DNA from: Burkholderia sp. WAC0059
GTDB taxonomy: Bacteria > Pseudomonadota > Gammaproteobacteria > Burkholderiales > Burkholderiaceae
Reading direction: 5' to 3'
NCBI RefSeq assembly: GCF_002870125.1
Contig: NZ_PNEO01000010.1
Span: forward strand, 1-64,000
DNA: 64,000 bases
In this document: piece by piece, positions 1-7,807 of the stretch
How positions within the stretch are numbered: position 1 is the first letter of the stretch
How the letters are laid out: every line of letters starts with the position of its first letter
Position numbers and translations under genes: made by a program
The notes under the pieces: generated by a model
Told to the model about the DNA's origin: nothing
Seen by the model: the letters and a program-made list of their open reading frames with translations, nothing else
Database searches by the model: none

Positions 1-1
1 G

Positions 2-661
2 CTGGTCGCCCTGCTCACCCTCTCGGCCCTGGGCGTGAGATGGGACAACCTCGCGTGGATCGTCAGCGCGCTGTCGGTCGGCATCGGCTTCGGCCTGCAG
101 GAAATCGTCAAGAACTTCATCTCGGGATTGATCCTGCTGACCGAACGTCCGGTCAAGGTCGGCGATATGGTGAGCATCAGCGGCGTCGAGGGAGATATCC
201 GGCGCATCAACGTGCGGGCCACCGAAATACAGCTCTCCGACCGCTCGACCGTTATCGTCCCCAACTCCCAGCTAATCTCGCAGAATCTGCGGAATGTGAC
301 GGGCAACAGCACCCAGGGCGTCACGACACTCACGCTGACTTTTCCGCTGGACATCGATCCGGAGCAGGTCCGAGATCTGCTGCTAGGCGCCTACGTCGCT
401 CACGCGTCGATTCTCGAGCACCCCGCACCGTCGGTCAGCTTCAGCCAGTTGACGCCTGCCGGCATTACGCTGAGCGTCACCGGCTATGTGCACAGCCCCA
501 GAATCACCGATGCCACCAAAAGCGACCTGCTGTTCGAGATTCTCAAACGGTTACGGGCAGCCGGCATCCCGCTGTCGAATCCGCAGACAGTCATGGTCCG
601 GAATCTGCCGGAACCGAATTCGGGTGTGGATATAGCCTCTCGCTTCATCTCGCACGGGTAA
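2..661 (+). CDS. MscS-family mechanosensitive channel, C-terminal part (5' end outside window)
   Basis: Partial gene: the reading frame is open from base 2, so the start lies upstream of the window. About 219 residues are visible. The first part is a pore-lining helix with the MscS-like stretch GIGFGLQEIVKNFISGLILL, followed by the beta domain (RPVKVGDMVSI, then VPNSQLISQ) and a C-terminal alpha/beta domain. Such channels sit in the inner membrane and release solutes on hypo-osmotic shock. The stop codon at 659-661 falls exactly where homology to a truncated integrase on the other strand begins, so the last few residues (after about NLPEPNSG) may be junction-derived rather than native. Base composition is lower in GC than the core (57% in one counted 60-base line), which suggests it belongs to the integrated element, or to sequence left by one. 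Which MscS subfamily cannot be told without the N-terminus. Confidence 0.85.
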   Translation: MVALLTLSALGVRWDNLAWIVSALSVGIGFGLQEIVKNFISGLILLTERPVKVGDMVSISGVEGDIRRINVRATEIQLSDRSTVIVPNSQLISQNLRNVTGNSTQGVTTLTLTFPLDIDPEQVRDLLLGAYVAHASILEHPAPSVSFSQLTPAGITLSVTGYVHSPRITDATKSDLLFEILKRLRAAGIPLSNPQTVMVRNLPEPNSGVDIASRFISHG

Positions 662-805
662 TTCGCGGCGGCCGTTGAGACGGTAATCGTAGCGGAAGGT
701 GACGGTATCGGCAGGCGATACCGTCACGTACATCCCGTCCCGGTCGGAAGCCTTATAAATCTTGGACTTAGGCTTGAGATTGCGTAGTGCAGCGTCGGTG
801 AGCAT
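551..805 (-). pseudogene. P4-type tyrosine integrase, truncated N-terminal remnant
   Basis: The ATG at 805 is preceded by a strong ribosome binding site (GGAGGAAACCTCG). The first 48 residues look like the N-terminal arm-binding domain of P4-family tyrosine recombinases: MLTDAALRNLKPKSK, then YKASDRDGMYV, then FRYDYRLNGRRE. After codon 48 (about base 662) the match stops, and the frame runs on as unrelated residues to a stop at 551-553. The catalytic domain (R-H-R-Y) is therefore absent and the gene cannot be functional. It points away from guaA, and its start lies 287 bp from the guaA stop, the usual arrangement of an island integrase beside its attachment site. The break coincides with the end of the MscS gene, so a deletion probably joined the two. 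Family recognition is from the N-terminal motif only. Confidence 0.75.
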
Positions 806-898
806 CGAGGTTTCCTCCGGTATTTTGACGGCTTTACCATCAGGGATCGGGAGACCTGTTGATGCCCGGAAAGCCGCGTAAAACAAGCTTTCCCGAGA

Positions 899-929
899 AG
901 ACTTTTACCGTCAAAGACGGTAAAAGTCT
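899..929. repeat. Perfect 14-bp inverted repeat, 3-nt loop
   Basis: Arms 899-912 and 916-929 are exact reverse complements around a 3-base AAA loop. The hairpin is AT-rich, unlike the neighbouring core. It lies 94 bp upstream of the integrase remnant start and 164 bp from the guaA stop. The octamer CCGTCAAA at the apex recurs as its complement TTTGACGG at 824-831, just upstream of the integrase start. This could be a regulator or excisionase site, or a transcription terminator; no long T tract follows on either strand. The function is inferred. Confidence 0.6.
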
Positions 930-994
930 GAATAGTGAACGAGAATGTCTTAATCTGGCCTTGATTTTTACCGCCAACTTGTTTTGCTGGCCGG

Positions 995-1074
995 CGATAG
1001 CCACCGATAGATGCCGCGACGTATTTACTTTAAAATCAATACGTTACGTCATCTTTTTCGATAGCTGGCGATAG
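995..1074 (+). repeat. Two pairs of CGATAG direct repeats beside guaA
   Basis: CGATAG occurs at 995-1000, 1005-1010, 1059-1064 and 1069-1074. Within each pair the copies are exactly 10 bp apart (one helical turn) and the two pairs are 64 bp apart. The stretch is AT-rich (23 of 60 bases are G or C in 1021-1080). Position and spacing suggest arm-type integrase or excisionase binding sites of the element attached at guaA. This is inferred; no protein-binding evidence exists here. Confidence 0.45.
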
Positions 1075-1092
1075 TCCCCGAAGGACATCAAA

Positions 1093-1110
1093 TCACTCCC
1101 ACTCGATTGT
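1093..1110. other. Probable attachment-site core at the 3' end of guaA
   Basis: The last codons of guaA (ending I-E-W-E-stop) are a well-known integration target for genomic islands carrying P4-type integrases, which use the terminal roughly 16 bp of guaA as the core. Here an integrase remnant and repeat-rich, GC-poor DNA begin immediately past the stop, so this end looks like an attL/attR junction. A second copy of the core would mark the far end of the island; none is visible in the window, and the island would extend leftward beyond it. Confidence 0.5.
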
Positions 1111-2676
1111 CGCCGGCGGTTTCCCCGAAATGTCGTACACGACCCGGTTGATCCCCCGCACCTCGTTGATGATGCGGTTCGAGACCCGTCCCAGCAGTTC
1201 GTGCGGCAGGTGCGCCCAATGCGCCGTCATGAAATCGAGCGTCTGCACGGCGCGCAGCGCCACGACGTACTCGTAGGTCCGCCCATCGCCCATCACGCCC
1301 ACGCTCTTGACCGGCAGGAACACCGCGAACGCCTGACTCGTGAGGTCGTACCAAGACTTGCCCGTTTCCCCGTCGATCGTATCGCGCAGCGTTTCGATGA
1401 AGATCGCGTCGGCGCGGCGCAGCAGGTCCGCGAAGTCGCGCTTCACCTCGCCCAGAATCCGCACGCCGAGGCCCGGCCCTGGGAACGGGTGGCGATAGAC
1501 CATCTCGTGCGGCAGGCCGAGCTTCACGCCCAGCTCGCGCACCTCGTCCTTGAACAGCTCGCGCAGCGGCTCGAGCAGCTTCAGGTTCAGCGTTTCCGGC
1601 AGGCCGCCCACGTTGTGGTGGCTCTTGATCGTGTGCGCGGCTTTCTTGCCCTTGCCGGCCGACTCGATCACGTCCGGATAGATCGTGCCCTGCGCAAGCC
1701 ATTTCGCATCCGTCAGCCTGCCGGCCTCGGCCTGGAACACTTCGACGAACTCCGCGCCGATGATCTTGCGCTTCGCCTCGGGGTCCGTCACGCCGGCCAG
1801 CTTCGTCAGGAAGGCTTCGCTCGCGTCCACGTGGACCACCTTCACGCCGAGGTGGTCGGCGAACGTCGCCATCACCTGTTCCGCCTCGTTCAGGCGCAGC
1901 AGGCCGTGATCGACGAACACGCAGGTGAGCTGGTTGCCGATCGCCCGGTGCAGCAGCGCGGCGGCCACCGACGAGTCGACACCGCCTGAGAGCCCCAGGA
2001 TGACCTGCTCGCCGCCCACCTGGTCGCGGATTTTCTGGACGGCCTCGTCGATATAGTGCCCCATCTCCCAGTCGGCCTTCGCGCCGCAGATGCCGAGCAC
2101 GAAGCGCTCGAGCATCGCGCGGCCCTGCGCCGTGTGGGTCACTTCCGGGTGCCACTGCACGCCGTAGAAGCGGCGCGTCTCGTCGGCCATCGCGGCGATC
2201 GGGCACGCTTCGGTCGAAGCCATCAGCGTGAAGCCGGACGGCATCTCCGTCACCTTGTCGCCGTGGCTCATCCAGACCTTCAGCATGCCGTGGCCCTCGG
2301 GCGTACGGAAGTCCTCGATGCCGTCGAGAAAACGCGTATGGCTGCGCGCGCGCACCTCAGCATAGCCGAACTCGCGCACGTGGCCGCCGTCGACCTGGCC
2401 GCCGAGTTGCTCTGCCATCGTCTGCATGCCGTAGCAGATGCCGAACACGGGCACGCCCAGCTCGAACACGGCCTGCGGCGCGCGCGGCGTATCGGCGTCC
2501 GTGACCGAGTTCGGTCCGCCGGAAAGGATGATGCCCTTCGGCGCGAACGCGCGAACGAACGCGTCGTCGACGTCGTAGGGGTGGATTTCGGAATAGACGT
2601 GGGCTTCGCGCACGCGGCGTGCGATCAACTGGGTAACTTGCGAGCCGAAATCGAGAATCAGGATCTTGTCATGCAT
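1093..2676 (-). CDS. guaA: GMP synthase (glutamine-hydrolysing)
   Basis: Converts XMP to GMP with ATP and glutamine in the cytosol, the last step of guanine nucleotide synthesis. The 527 residues have an N-terminal class I glutamine amidotransferase with catalytic Cys81 (FGICYGMQ), His176 and Glu178 (WHPE). An ATP-pyrophosphatase domain with PP-loop SGGVDSS at 230-236 follows, then a C-terminal dimerisation domain ending in PPATIEWE. The start was chosen at [13 protein letters not shown]; the longer open frame upstream is not homologous and no strong ribosome binding site is seen. It lies downstream of guaB and a small membrane protein on the same strand, with a terminator-like hairpin in its leader. 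Its 3' end is the boundary with the integrated element, and the protein itself is intact. Confidence 0.98.
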   Translation of the reverse strand: MHDKILILDFGSQVTQLIARRVREAHVYSEIHPYDVDDAFVRAFAPKGIILSGGPNSVTDADTPRAPQAVFELGVPVFGICYGMQTMAEQLGGQVDGGHVREFGYAEVRARSHTRFLDGIEDFRTPEGHGMLKVWMSHGDKVTEMPSGFTLMASTEACPIAAMADETRRFYGVQWHPEVTHTAQGRAMLERFVLGICGAKADWEMGHYIDEAVQKIRDQVGGEQVILGLSGGVDSSVAAALLHRAIGNQLTCVFVDHGLLRLNEAEQVMATFADHLGVKVVHVDASEAFLTKLAGVTDPEAKRKIIGAEFVEVFQAEAGRLTDAKWLAQGTIYPDVIESAGKGKKAAHTIKSHHNVGGLPETLNLKLLEPLRELFKDEVRELGVKLGLPHEMVYRHPFPGPGLGVRILGEVKRDFADLLRRADAIFIETLRDTIDGETGKSWYDLTSQAFAVFLPVKSVGVMGDGRTYEYVVALRAVQTLDFMTAHWAHLPHELLGRVSNRIINEVRGINRVVYDISGKPPATIEWE

Positions 2677-2710
2677 GGCAGCGGGCAGAATCTGGAAAAA
2701 ACGGATACGG

Positions 2711-2733
2711 AAAAGCCGCGCGAACGGCGCGGC
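2711..2733 (-). terminator. Terminator-like hairpin in the guaA leader
   Basis: Perfect 7-bp GC stem (2715-2721 with 2727-2733), loop of five bases. On the minus strand it is followed by TTTT and, after a short gap, six more T. It lies between the membrane protein stop (2841) and the guaA start (2676), about 35 bases before the start codon. It could partly terminate read-through from guaB, or act as an attenuator for guaA. Confidence 0.45.
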
Positions 2734-2840
2734 CTGAATTCGGGTTCCGGATGACGAACCGGATCGGCACAACGGACTGGCGGACAAACCGGTCGGCAGG
2801 CATGACGGCGACGACACGGGCGGCGGCGATTTCCCCCGGC

Positions 2841-3530
2841 TCAGCCATGAAAAGGCGGCCGCGAAGAAACGCCCGCGGCTTCGTCGCGAGCGGCTTTTGC
2901 TGCCGAGTCCTCGTCCGGGCTGGCCTCGCTACCGGCCGGCCGGGCGCTATCCGTCGTCGATGCGGGCGCCTGTTGAACCGATTCCGGGGCCGGCTCACCC
3001 GATGCCGCCGGTGTCGCCCACGACGGCGACACGCGGGGAGTATTCCCGTCAACGGGTTCCCGGCGCTGTCGTGGCGGCTCGGCGGTTTTCGCCGCGCGGC
3101 GTGCCGCCGCCGCTTCGGACGCCTCGGCCCGCTCCCGCCGGCGCACCGCGCCGGACAGCCGCGAACCGGCCAGCCCGAACACCACGAGCAGCACGCCGCC
3201 CAAACCGCCGGCGAGTTGCCCGAGGCCGGACACCCTCGGCTCGTGCAGCCCGATCATCCAGACGAGGACGAGCACGCCGCACAGCACGTACACGTGGCCG
3301 GCCACCCTGCCGACCGCCGACGTGAGCGCACCGTCGATGGCGCCGCGCAACGCGAGCCACGCGAACCCCAGCAGCACGACACCGAACGCCTGCCCGATCA
3401 GCGCCGGCTGCGGCGGCACCAGTTCCAGCGCGCTGTAGAACGCCTTCCACGGGGTCAGCAGCAAAAGGCCCCCGCAGGCCAGCATCAGCAACGCATCGAT
3501 CACCAGCACCACTCGCAGCAGCGGCTTCAT
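2841..3530 (-). CDS. Uncharacterised membrane protein between guaB and guaA
   Basis: 229 residues. Four hydrophobic segments are visible at about 6-28, 40-62, 75-97 and 105-126. A roughly 100-residue C-terminal tail rich in Arg, Ala, Ser, Pro and Glu follows, with no hydrophobic segment, and is probably disordered. No enzyme motif is seen. Only 6 bases separate it from the upstream guaB stop, so it is very likely co-transcribed with guaB. I cannot assign a function; being sandwiched between two purine genes does not itself show a purine role. It may be found between guaB and guaA in related Burkholderiaceae (from memory, unchecked). Confidence 0.8.
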   Translation of the reverse strand: MKPLLRVVLVIDALLMLACGGLLLLTPWKAFYSALELVPPQPALIGQAFGVVLLGFAWLALRGAIDGALTSAVGRVAGHVYVLCGVLVLVWMIGLHEPRVSGLGQLAGGLGGVLLVVFGLAGSRLSGAVRRRERAEASEAAAARRAAKTAEPPRQRREPVDGNTPRVSPSWATPAASGEPAPESVQQAPASTTDSARPAGSEASPDEDSAAKAARDEAAGVSSRPPFHG

Positions 3531-3536
3531 CGCGCG

Positions 3537-4997
3537 TCAGTCCACGTGGTAGTTCGGCGCTTCCTTCGTAATCTGCACGTCGTGCACGTGGGATTCGCGA
3601 ATGCCCGCCGACGTGATCTCGACGAAGGCCGCCTTCTCGTGCATCTCGTCGATCGTGCGGCAGCCGCAGTAGCCCATGCTGGCCCGCACGCCGCCGATCA
3701 ACTGGAACAGGATCGCGTTGACCGAACCCTTGTAGGCGACGCGCCCCTCGATGCCCTCGGGCACGAGCTTGTCGATGTTCGCCGAGTTGTCCTGGAAGTA
3801 GCGGTCGGCCGCGCCGTCCTTCATCGCGCCCACCGAACCCATGCCGCGGTACGACTTGTACTGCCGGCCCTGGAACAGGAACACGTCGCCCGGCGACTCC
3901 TCGGTGCCGGCGAGCATGCTGCCCATCATCACCGCGTTCGCGCCGGCCGCGATGGCCTTGCTGACGTCGCCCGAGAAACGCACGCCGCCGTCGGCGACGA
4001 CCGGCACGCCGGAGCCGCGCAGCGCGTCGGAGACGTTCGCGATCGCGCTGATCTGCGGCACGCCGACGCCCGCCACGATCCGCGTCGTGCAGATCGAGCC
4101 CGGGCCGATGCCGACCTTCACCGCGTCGGCGCCGTATTCGACGAGCGCCTTTGCCGCGTCCGCCGTCGCGATATTGCCGCCGATGACCTCGACCTGCGGG
4201 TAATGCTTCTTGACCCAGCGCACGCGCTCGAGCACGCCCTTGCTGTGGCCGTGCGCGGTATCGACGACGATCACGTCCACGCCGGCCTGCACGAGCAGCT
4301 CGACGCGCTCCTCGTTGTCCGCTCCCACGCCGACGGCCGCACCCACGCGCAGCTTGCCGTGCTCGTCCTTGCAGGCGGCCGGGTGTTCGGTCTGCTTCGT
4401 GATGTCCTTCACCGTCATCAGCCCGCGCAGTTCGAACGCGTCGTTGACGACGAGCACGCGCTCGAGGCGATGGCTGTGCATCAGCGCCTTGGCCTCGGTG
4501 AGCGGCGCGCCTTCCTTGACCGTGACGAGACGCTCGCGCGGCGTCATGATCGAACGCACGGGTTCGTCGAGGCGCGTTTCGAAGCGCAGGTCCCGATTCG
4601 TCACGATGCCGATCAACTGCGTGCCCTCGACCACCGGGAAACCGGAAATGCCGTGCTGCTGCGAAAGCGCCATCACGTCGCTGATTTTCATCTGCGGCGG
4701 CACCGTGATCGGGTCGCGCACCACGCCGGATTCGAAGCGCTTCACCTTCGCGACCTCGCGCGCCTGCTCGGCGGGCGTGAGATTCTTGTGGACGATGCCG
4801 ACGCCGCCCTGCTGCGCCATCGCGATCGCGAGACGCCCTTCGGTCACCGTGTCCATGGCGGCGGACACGAGCGGAATATTCAGGGAGATGTTGCGGGTCA
4901 GCCGGGTTTGCAGGCTGGTGTCGCGCGGCAGAACGTCGGAGAAGGCCGGGACGAGGAGCACGTCATCGAACGTGAGTGCTTTCTGGATTAGACGCAT
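3537..4997 (-). CDS. guaB: IMP dehydrogenase
   Basis: Oxidises IMP to XMP with NAD, the committed step of GMP synthesis, feeding GuaA encoded just downstream. The 486 residues show an (alpha/beta)8 barrel interrupted by a CBS-domain pair at about 95-205. The catalytic loop GPGSICTTR carries Cys303. A mobile flap ([10 protein letters not shown]) sits near residue 400. The ATG at 4997 has AGGA 9 bases upstream and a perfect -10 box 27 bases upstream, which fixes the start. Full length for the bacterial family, with no missing residue. Confidence 0.98.
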   Translation of the reverse strand: MRLIQKALTFDDVLLVPAFSDVLPRDTSLQTRLTRNISLNIPLVSAAMDTVTEGRLAIAMAQQGGVGIVHKNLTPAEQAREVAKVKRFESGVVRDPITVPPQMKISDVMALSQQHGISGFPVVEGTQLIGIVTNRDLRFETRLDEPVRSIMTPRERLVTVKEGAPLTEAKALMHSHRLERVLVVNDAFELRGLMTVKDITKQTEHPAACKDEHGKLRVGAAVGVGADNEERVELLVQAGVDVIVVDTAHGHSKGVLERVRWVKKHYPQVEVIGGNIATADAAKALVEYGADAVKVGIGPGSICTTRIVAGVGVPQISAIANVSDALRGSGVPVVADGGVRFSGDVSKAIAAGANAVMMGSMLAGTEESPGDVFLFQGRQYKSYRGMGSVGAMKDGAADRYFQDNSANIDKLVPEGIEGRVAYKGSVNAILFQLIGGVRASMGYCGCRTIDEMHEKAAFVEITSAGIRESHVHDVQITKEAPNYHVD

Positions 4998-5023
4998 GGC
5001 GAATCCTATGGGCGCAAAAGCAG

Positions 5024-5052
5024 ATTATACGCGATACCTCCCCGGATTTCAT
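5024..5052 (-). promoter_or_regulatory. Candidate guaB promoter
   Basis: TATAAT on the minus strand at 5024-5029. A weak -35 (ATGAAA, 5047-5052) lies 17 bp upstream. The predicted transcript would start near 5017, giving a leader of about 20 bases. The perfect -10 is the main support. Confidence 0.55.
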
Positions 5053-5284
5053 CAGCGCGAACAGCGGCTTAGCGCCGATCCAACGTTTTTTCGAAGCCGG
5101 CCGCGCGGCGAATTTCGCTTCCTCTTTCGGATCGGGTTCGAACCCGTTTCGTTTGCCGGTCCAGGCGGACTGGCGAACGCCAGACTGGGAAAACCCGCTG
5201 CAGGATCGAACAAGACAATCGCCCGGCGGCCGGGTAAGCTCGTGGACGATTTCGATTCCGGGTTTCTTCGGGGACAGACAGACG

Positions 5285-6313
5285 ATGCAGCGTGGCGTGT
5301 TGTACGGTGTGCTGGCGGGCGCGCTATGGGGCATGGTGTTCGTCGTGCCCCGCCAGTTGGCGGATTTTTCGCCGCTGCTGCTGAGCGCGGGGCGCTACGT
5401 GATGTACGGGCTCGTGTCGCTCGCGGCGCTTTTGCCCATGCTGCGCCGCCTGTGGCCGCGGCTCACCCGCGCGGACCTCGCCGCGCTCGTGAAGCTCGCG
5501 CTCGCGGGCAACCTGCTCTACTACCTTTTTCTCGCGAGCGCGATCCATCTCGTCGGTATCGCGCCGGCCTCGCTGATCGTCGGCGTGCTGCCCGTCACGG
5601 TGACGCTGCTCGGCCGCGGCGACCACGGCGCGGTGCCGCTGCGCCGCCTCGCCCTGCCGCTCGCGATGATCGCGGCCGGCATCGTCTGCATCAATCTCGA
5701 CGTATTCTCGGCGTCGGGCGGCGGCGATAGTCACGCGGGCGTGCTCACGAAACTGGCCGGCGTCGGCTGCGCGGTCGGCGCGCTCGTCTGCTGGACCTGG
5801 TTCGCGGTCGAGAACGCCCGCTATCTGCAGCGCATGACGCATTTCAGCGGCAACGAATGGTCGGTGCTCTGGGGCATGGTGACGGGCGCGCTCGGCGCCC
5901 TGCTCTGGCTCGCGGCGGCGCTCCTGCCCGGCGGCCTCGCGCATGCGGCGGTTTCGGCCGGCCGCTGGCAGACGTTCTGGCTGCTGAACCTCGCCGTCGC
6001 CGTCGGCGCGTCCTGGCTCGGCAACGGTCTCTGGAACGCGGCGGCCAAGCGGCTGCCGCTCACGCTTTCCGGCCAGATGATCGTCTTCGAGACGCTGTTC
6101 GCGCTGTTGTACGGATTCCTTTACGACCACCGCCTGCCCCGTCCGCTGGAGATTGCCGCGATCGTGCTCCTCGTGGCCGGCGTGAGCGCCTCGGTGCGGC
6201 GGCATGCGGACGCGCCGCCGCAGGCTGCCCACGGCGACGGCATCGTGCCGGCCGACGAGCCGGGTCAAAACGCGGATGCGGGAACGGCCGGGCGGCGACA
6301 TCCGGCGGGCTGA
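5285..6313 (+). CDS. DMT-superfamily (EamA-like) transporter
   Basis: 342-residue inner-membrane protein with about ten hydrophobic segments and a duplicated EamA-type architecture. The first repeat begins GVLYGVLAGALWG and the second around residue 155. The C-terminal 30 residues are hydrophilic. Members of this superfamily export amino acids, nucleosides, sugars or drugs; nothing in the sequence fixes the substrate. I chose the ATG at 5285 because the hydrophobic core starts a few residues later, although the frame is open further upstream. It is divergent from guaB across 287 bp in which I see no other gene. Confidence 0.88.
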   Translation: MQRGVLYGVLAGALWGMVFVVPRQLADFSPLLLSAGRYVMYGLVSLAALLPMLRRLWPRLTRADLAALVKLALAGNLLYYLFLASAIHLVGIAPASLIVGVLPVTVTLLGRGDHGAVPLRRLALPLAMIAAGIVCINLDVFSASGGGDSHAGVLTKLAGVGCAVGALVCWTWFAVENARYLQRMTHFSGNEWSVLWGMVTGALGALLWLAAALLPGGLAHAAVSAGRWQTFWLLNLAVAVGASWLGNGLWNAAAKRLPLTLSGQMIVFETLFALLYGFLYDHRLPRPLEIAAIVLLVAGVSASVRRHADAPPQAAHGDGIVPADEPGQNADAGTAGRRHPAG

Positions 6314-6451
6314 GCAAATCTGCTATCGGAAAAATGCGGGGGAAATGCGCGGGAAACCCGGAGTGCAACCCGGACCCGACCGTGGGCTAACCCGCCACAG
6401 GCAAAGCCGCGCCGTCCGTATCCGGACCTGCCCTACCGCCTAAGAGAATCC

Positions 6452-6784
6452 CTAACGCGAGTCTTTGTGCTGCCACTTGCGGCCCTCGATCGAGCCGGCC
6501 TTGCGGGTTTTCTCGACGCGCCGCTGGCGGGCCGCCTTCGGATCGACGATGAGCGGCCGGTAGATTTCCACGCGGTCGTAGGCGGCCAGCGCGGCGTCGA
6601 GCGGCCGGATCTTGCCGTACACGCCGACTTTCTGGCGTTCGAGGTTTATTTCGGGGTGGCGCCGCAGGATCGCGCTGGCGTCGATGGCCTCGCGCACGGT
6701 GGCGCCCGGCGGCAGCTCGACCGCGATCAGCGTCTGCCGGTCGGGCAGCGCATAACAGACCTCGATCGCGAGTTTGTCGCTCAT
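6452..6784 (-). CDS. rnfH: RnfH-family ubiquitin-like protein
   Basis: 110 residues. The first roughly 90 match the RnfH/YfjF family, a beta-grasp fold (IEVCYALP near the N-terminus, then GATVREAI and DRVEIYRPL). The tail is basic (KTRKAG, GRKWQHKD). The cellular role of the family is not settled; the name reflects an association with Rnf loci. The start overlaps the ratA stop by four bases (ATGA), which implies translational coupling. The ratA-rnfH pair opposite smpB is a conserved proteobacterial arrangement. Confidence 0.9.
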   Translation of the reverse strand: MSDKLAIEVCYALPDRQTLIAVELPPGATVREAIDASAILRRHPEINLERQKVGVYGKIRPLDAALAAYDRVEIYRPLIVDPKAARQRRVEKTRKAGSIEGRKWQHKDSR

Positions 6785-7218
6785 GACTTGCCGTACCGCT
6801 GGTCGGCGCGCTTGACGAACGATTCGACGAAGGTGTTCGCGATATGGCTGAACACCGGTCCGATGATCTTTTCGAGGATCATGCTGGTAAATTCGTAATG
6901 CAGGGCGAATTCGATCTTGCACGCGTCGGCCCGCAGCGGCGTGAAGCGCCAGTAGCCGGTAAAGTTGCGAAACGGCCCGTCGGCGAACTCCATGTCGATG
7001 CGATGGGGCCGCTGCTGCGTGTTGCGGGTCGCGAAATGCTGCCGGATGCCCTTGAAGTTGATGTCGATTTTCGCTTCCATGCCGGTTTCGTCCTGCCGGC
7101 GGACCTCGACTCCACCGCACCAGGGCAGGAAATGGGGGTAGTCCGCGACGTCGGTGACGAGATCGAACATCTGCTCCGCCGAATGGCGTATCAACACGGT
7201 TTTCTGAACATCCGCCAT
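6781..7218 (-). CDS. ratA: RatA-type START/Coq10-like protein
   Basis: 145 residues of the SRPBCC/START fold with a hydrophobic ligand pocket. The N-terminus reads MADVQKTVLIRHSAEQMFDLV and DYPHFLPWC follows at about 25-34. In E. coli the homologue RatA was reported to block 70S formation; others resemble Coq10 and bind ubiquinone. Neither role can be separated by sequence. An upstream in-frame ATG at 7251 would add 11 residues (MPLPLPRATQF) that do not look like family sequence, so 7218 is preferred. It overlaps rnfH by 4 bp and is divergent from smpB. Confidence 0.9.
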   Translation of the reverse strand: MADVQKTVLIRHSAEQMFDLVTDVADYPHFLPWCGGVEVRRQDETGMEAKIDINFKGIRQHFATRNTQQRPHRIDMEFADGPFRNFTGYWRFTPLRADACKIEFALHYEFTSMILEKIIGPVFSHIANTFVESFVKRADQRYGKS

Positions 7219-7277
7219 AAATTGCGTCGCGCGTGGCAAAGGTAGGGGCATGGCGGGCTTTCACCTGCCCGCTTTGC

Positions 7278-7293
7278 TAAAATTCTAATTTTA
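7278..7293. promoter_or_regulatory. AT-rich palindrome in the smpB/ratA divergent promoter region
   Basis: TAAAATT-CT-AATTTTA is a perfect inverted repeat in the 98-bp gap between the two divergent starts (7218 and 7317). It probably carries overlapping -10 elements for both directions (TAAAAT on each strand), though no good -35 is evident. It could instead be a regulator site. Confidence 0.4.
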
Positions 7294-7316
7294 AACGAGT
7301 TGGGCACTTTCCATTC

Positions 7317-7763
7317 ATGAGCATCATCGACAACAGAAAAGCGTTCTTCGATTACTTCATCGAAGAACGCCACGAAGCGGGGCTCGTGCTCGAGGGATGG
7401 GAAGTCAAGGCGCTACGCGCCGGGCGCGGCCAGATCAAGGAGGGCTACGTCGTGATCCGCGACGGCGAGCTGTTCCTGATCGGCGCGCACATCAGCCCGC
7501 TGCCCGAGGCGTCCACGCACATCACCCCCGACCCGGTCCGCACCCGCAAGCTGCTGCTGCACCGCCCGGAAATCCACAAGCTGATCGGCAAGGTCGAGCA
7601 GCGCGGCTATACGCTCGTGCCGCTCAATTTCCACTACAAGGGCGGCCGCGTGAAGTGCGAAATCGGCCTCGCCAAGGGCAAGAAGCTGCACGACAAGCGC
7701 GAAACCGAGAAAAAGCGCGACTGGGAACGCGAAAAGGCCCGCCTGATGCGCACGCCCGGCTGA
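7317..7763 (+). CDS. smpB: SsrA-binding protein SmpB
   Basis: 148 residues, the usual length. Binds tmRNA and brings it to stalled ribosomes for trans-translation. It has the beta-barrel family motifs [22 protein letters not shown] and GAHISP. The basic C-terminal tail ([17 protein letters not shown]) is the part that enters the empty mRNA channel. The ssrA gene itself is not in the window. Divergent from ratA; converges on the SPFH gene with a 44-bp gap. Confidence 0.98.
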   Translation: MSIIDNRKAFFDYFIEERHEAGLVLEGWEVKALRAGRGQIKEGYVVIRDGELFLIGAHISPLPEASTHITPDPVRTRKLLLHRPEIHKLIGKVEQRGYTLVPLNFHYKGGRVKCEIGLAKGKKLHDKRETEKKRDWEREKARLMRTPG

Positions 7764-7807
7764 GCGCCGGCCCGGCGCGCCGTTGCGCGTCCCGGCTCCG
7801 GACGCGC

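Noticed and set aside
859..1074. 71-residue frame in the guaA-island gap
   Set aside because: It runs through the palindrome and the CGATAG repeats, has no ribosome binding site and no recognisable sequence.
2751..4991. 746-residue open frame on the plus strand opposite guaB
   Set aside because: Arg/His-rich composition and exact overlap with a certain gene show it is an antisense shadow caused by high GC.
5127..5150. tRNA T-arm-like GGGTTCGAACCC upstream of the DMT gene
   Set aside because: No acceptor, D or anticodon arm fits on either strand; just a short palindrome.
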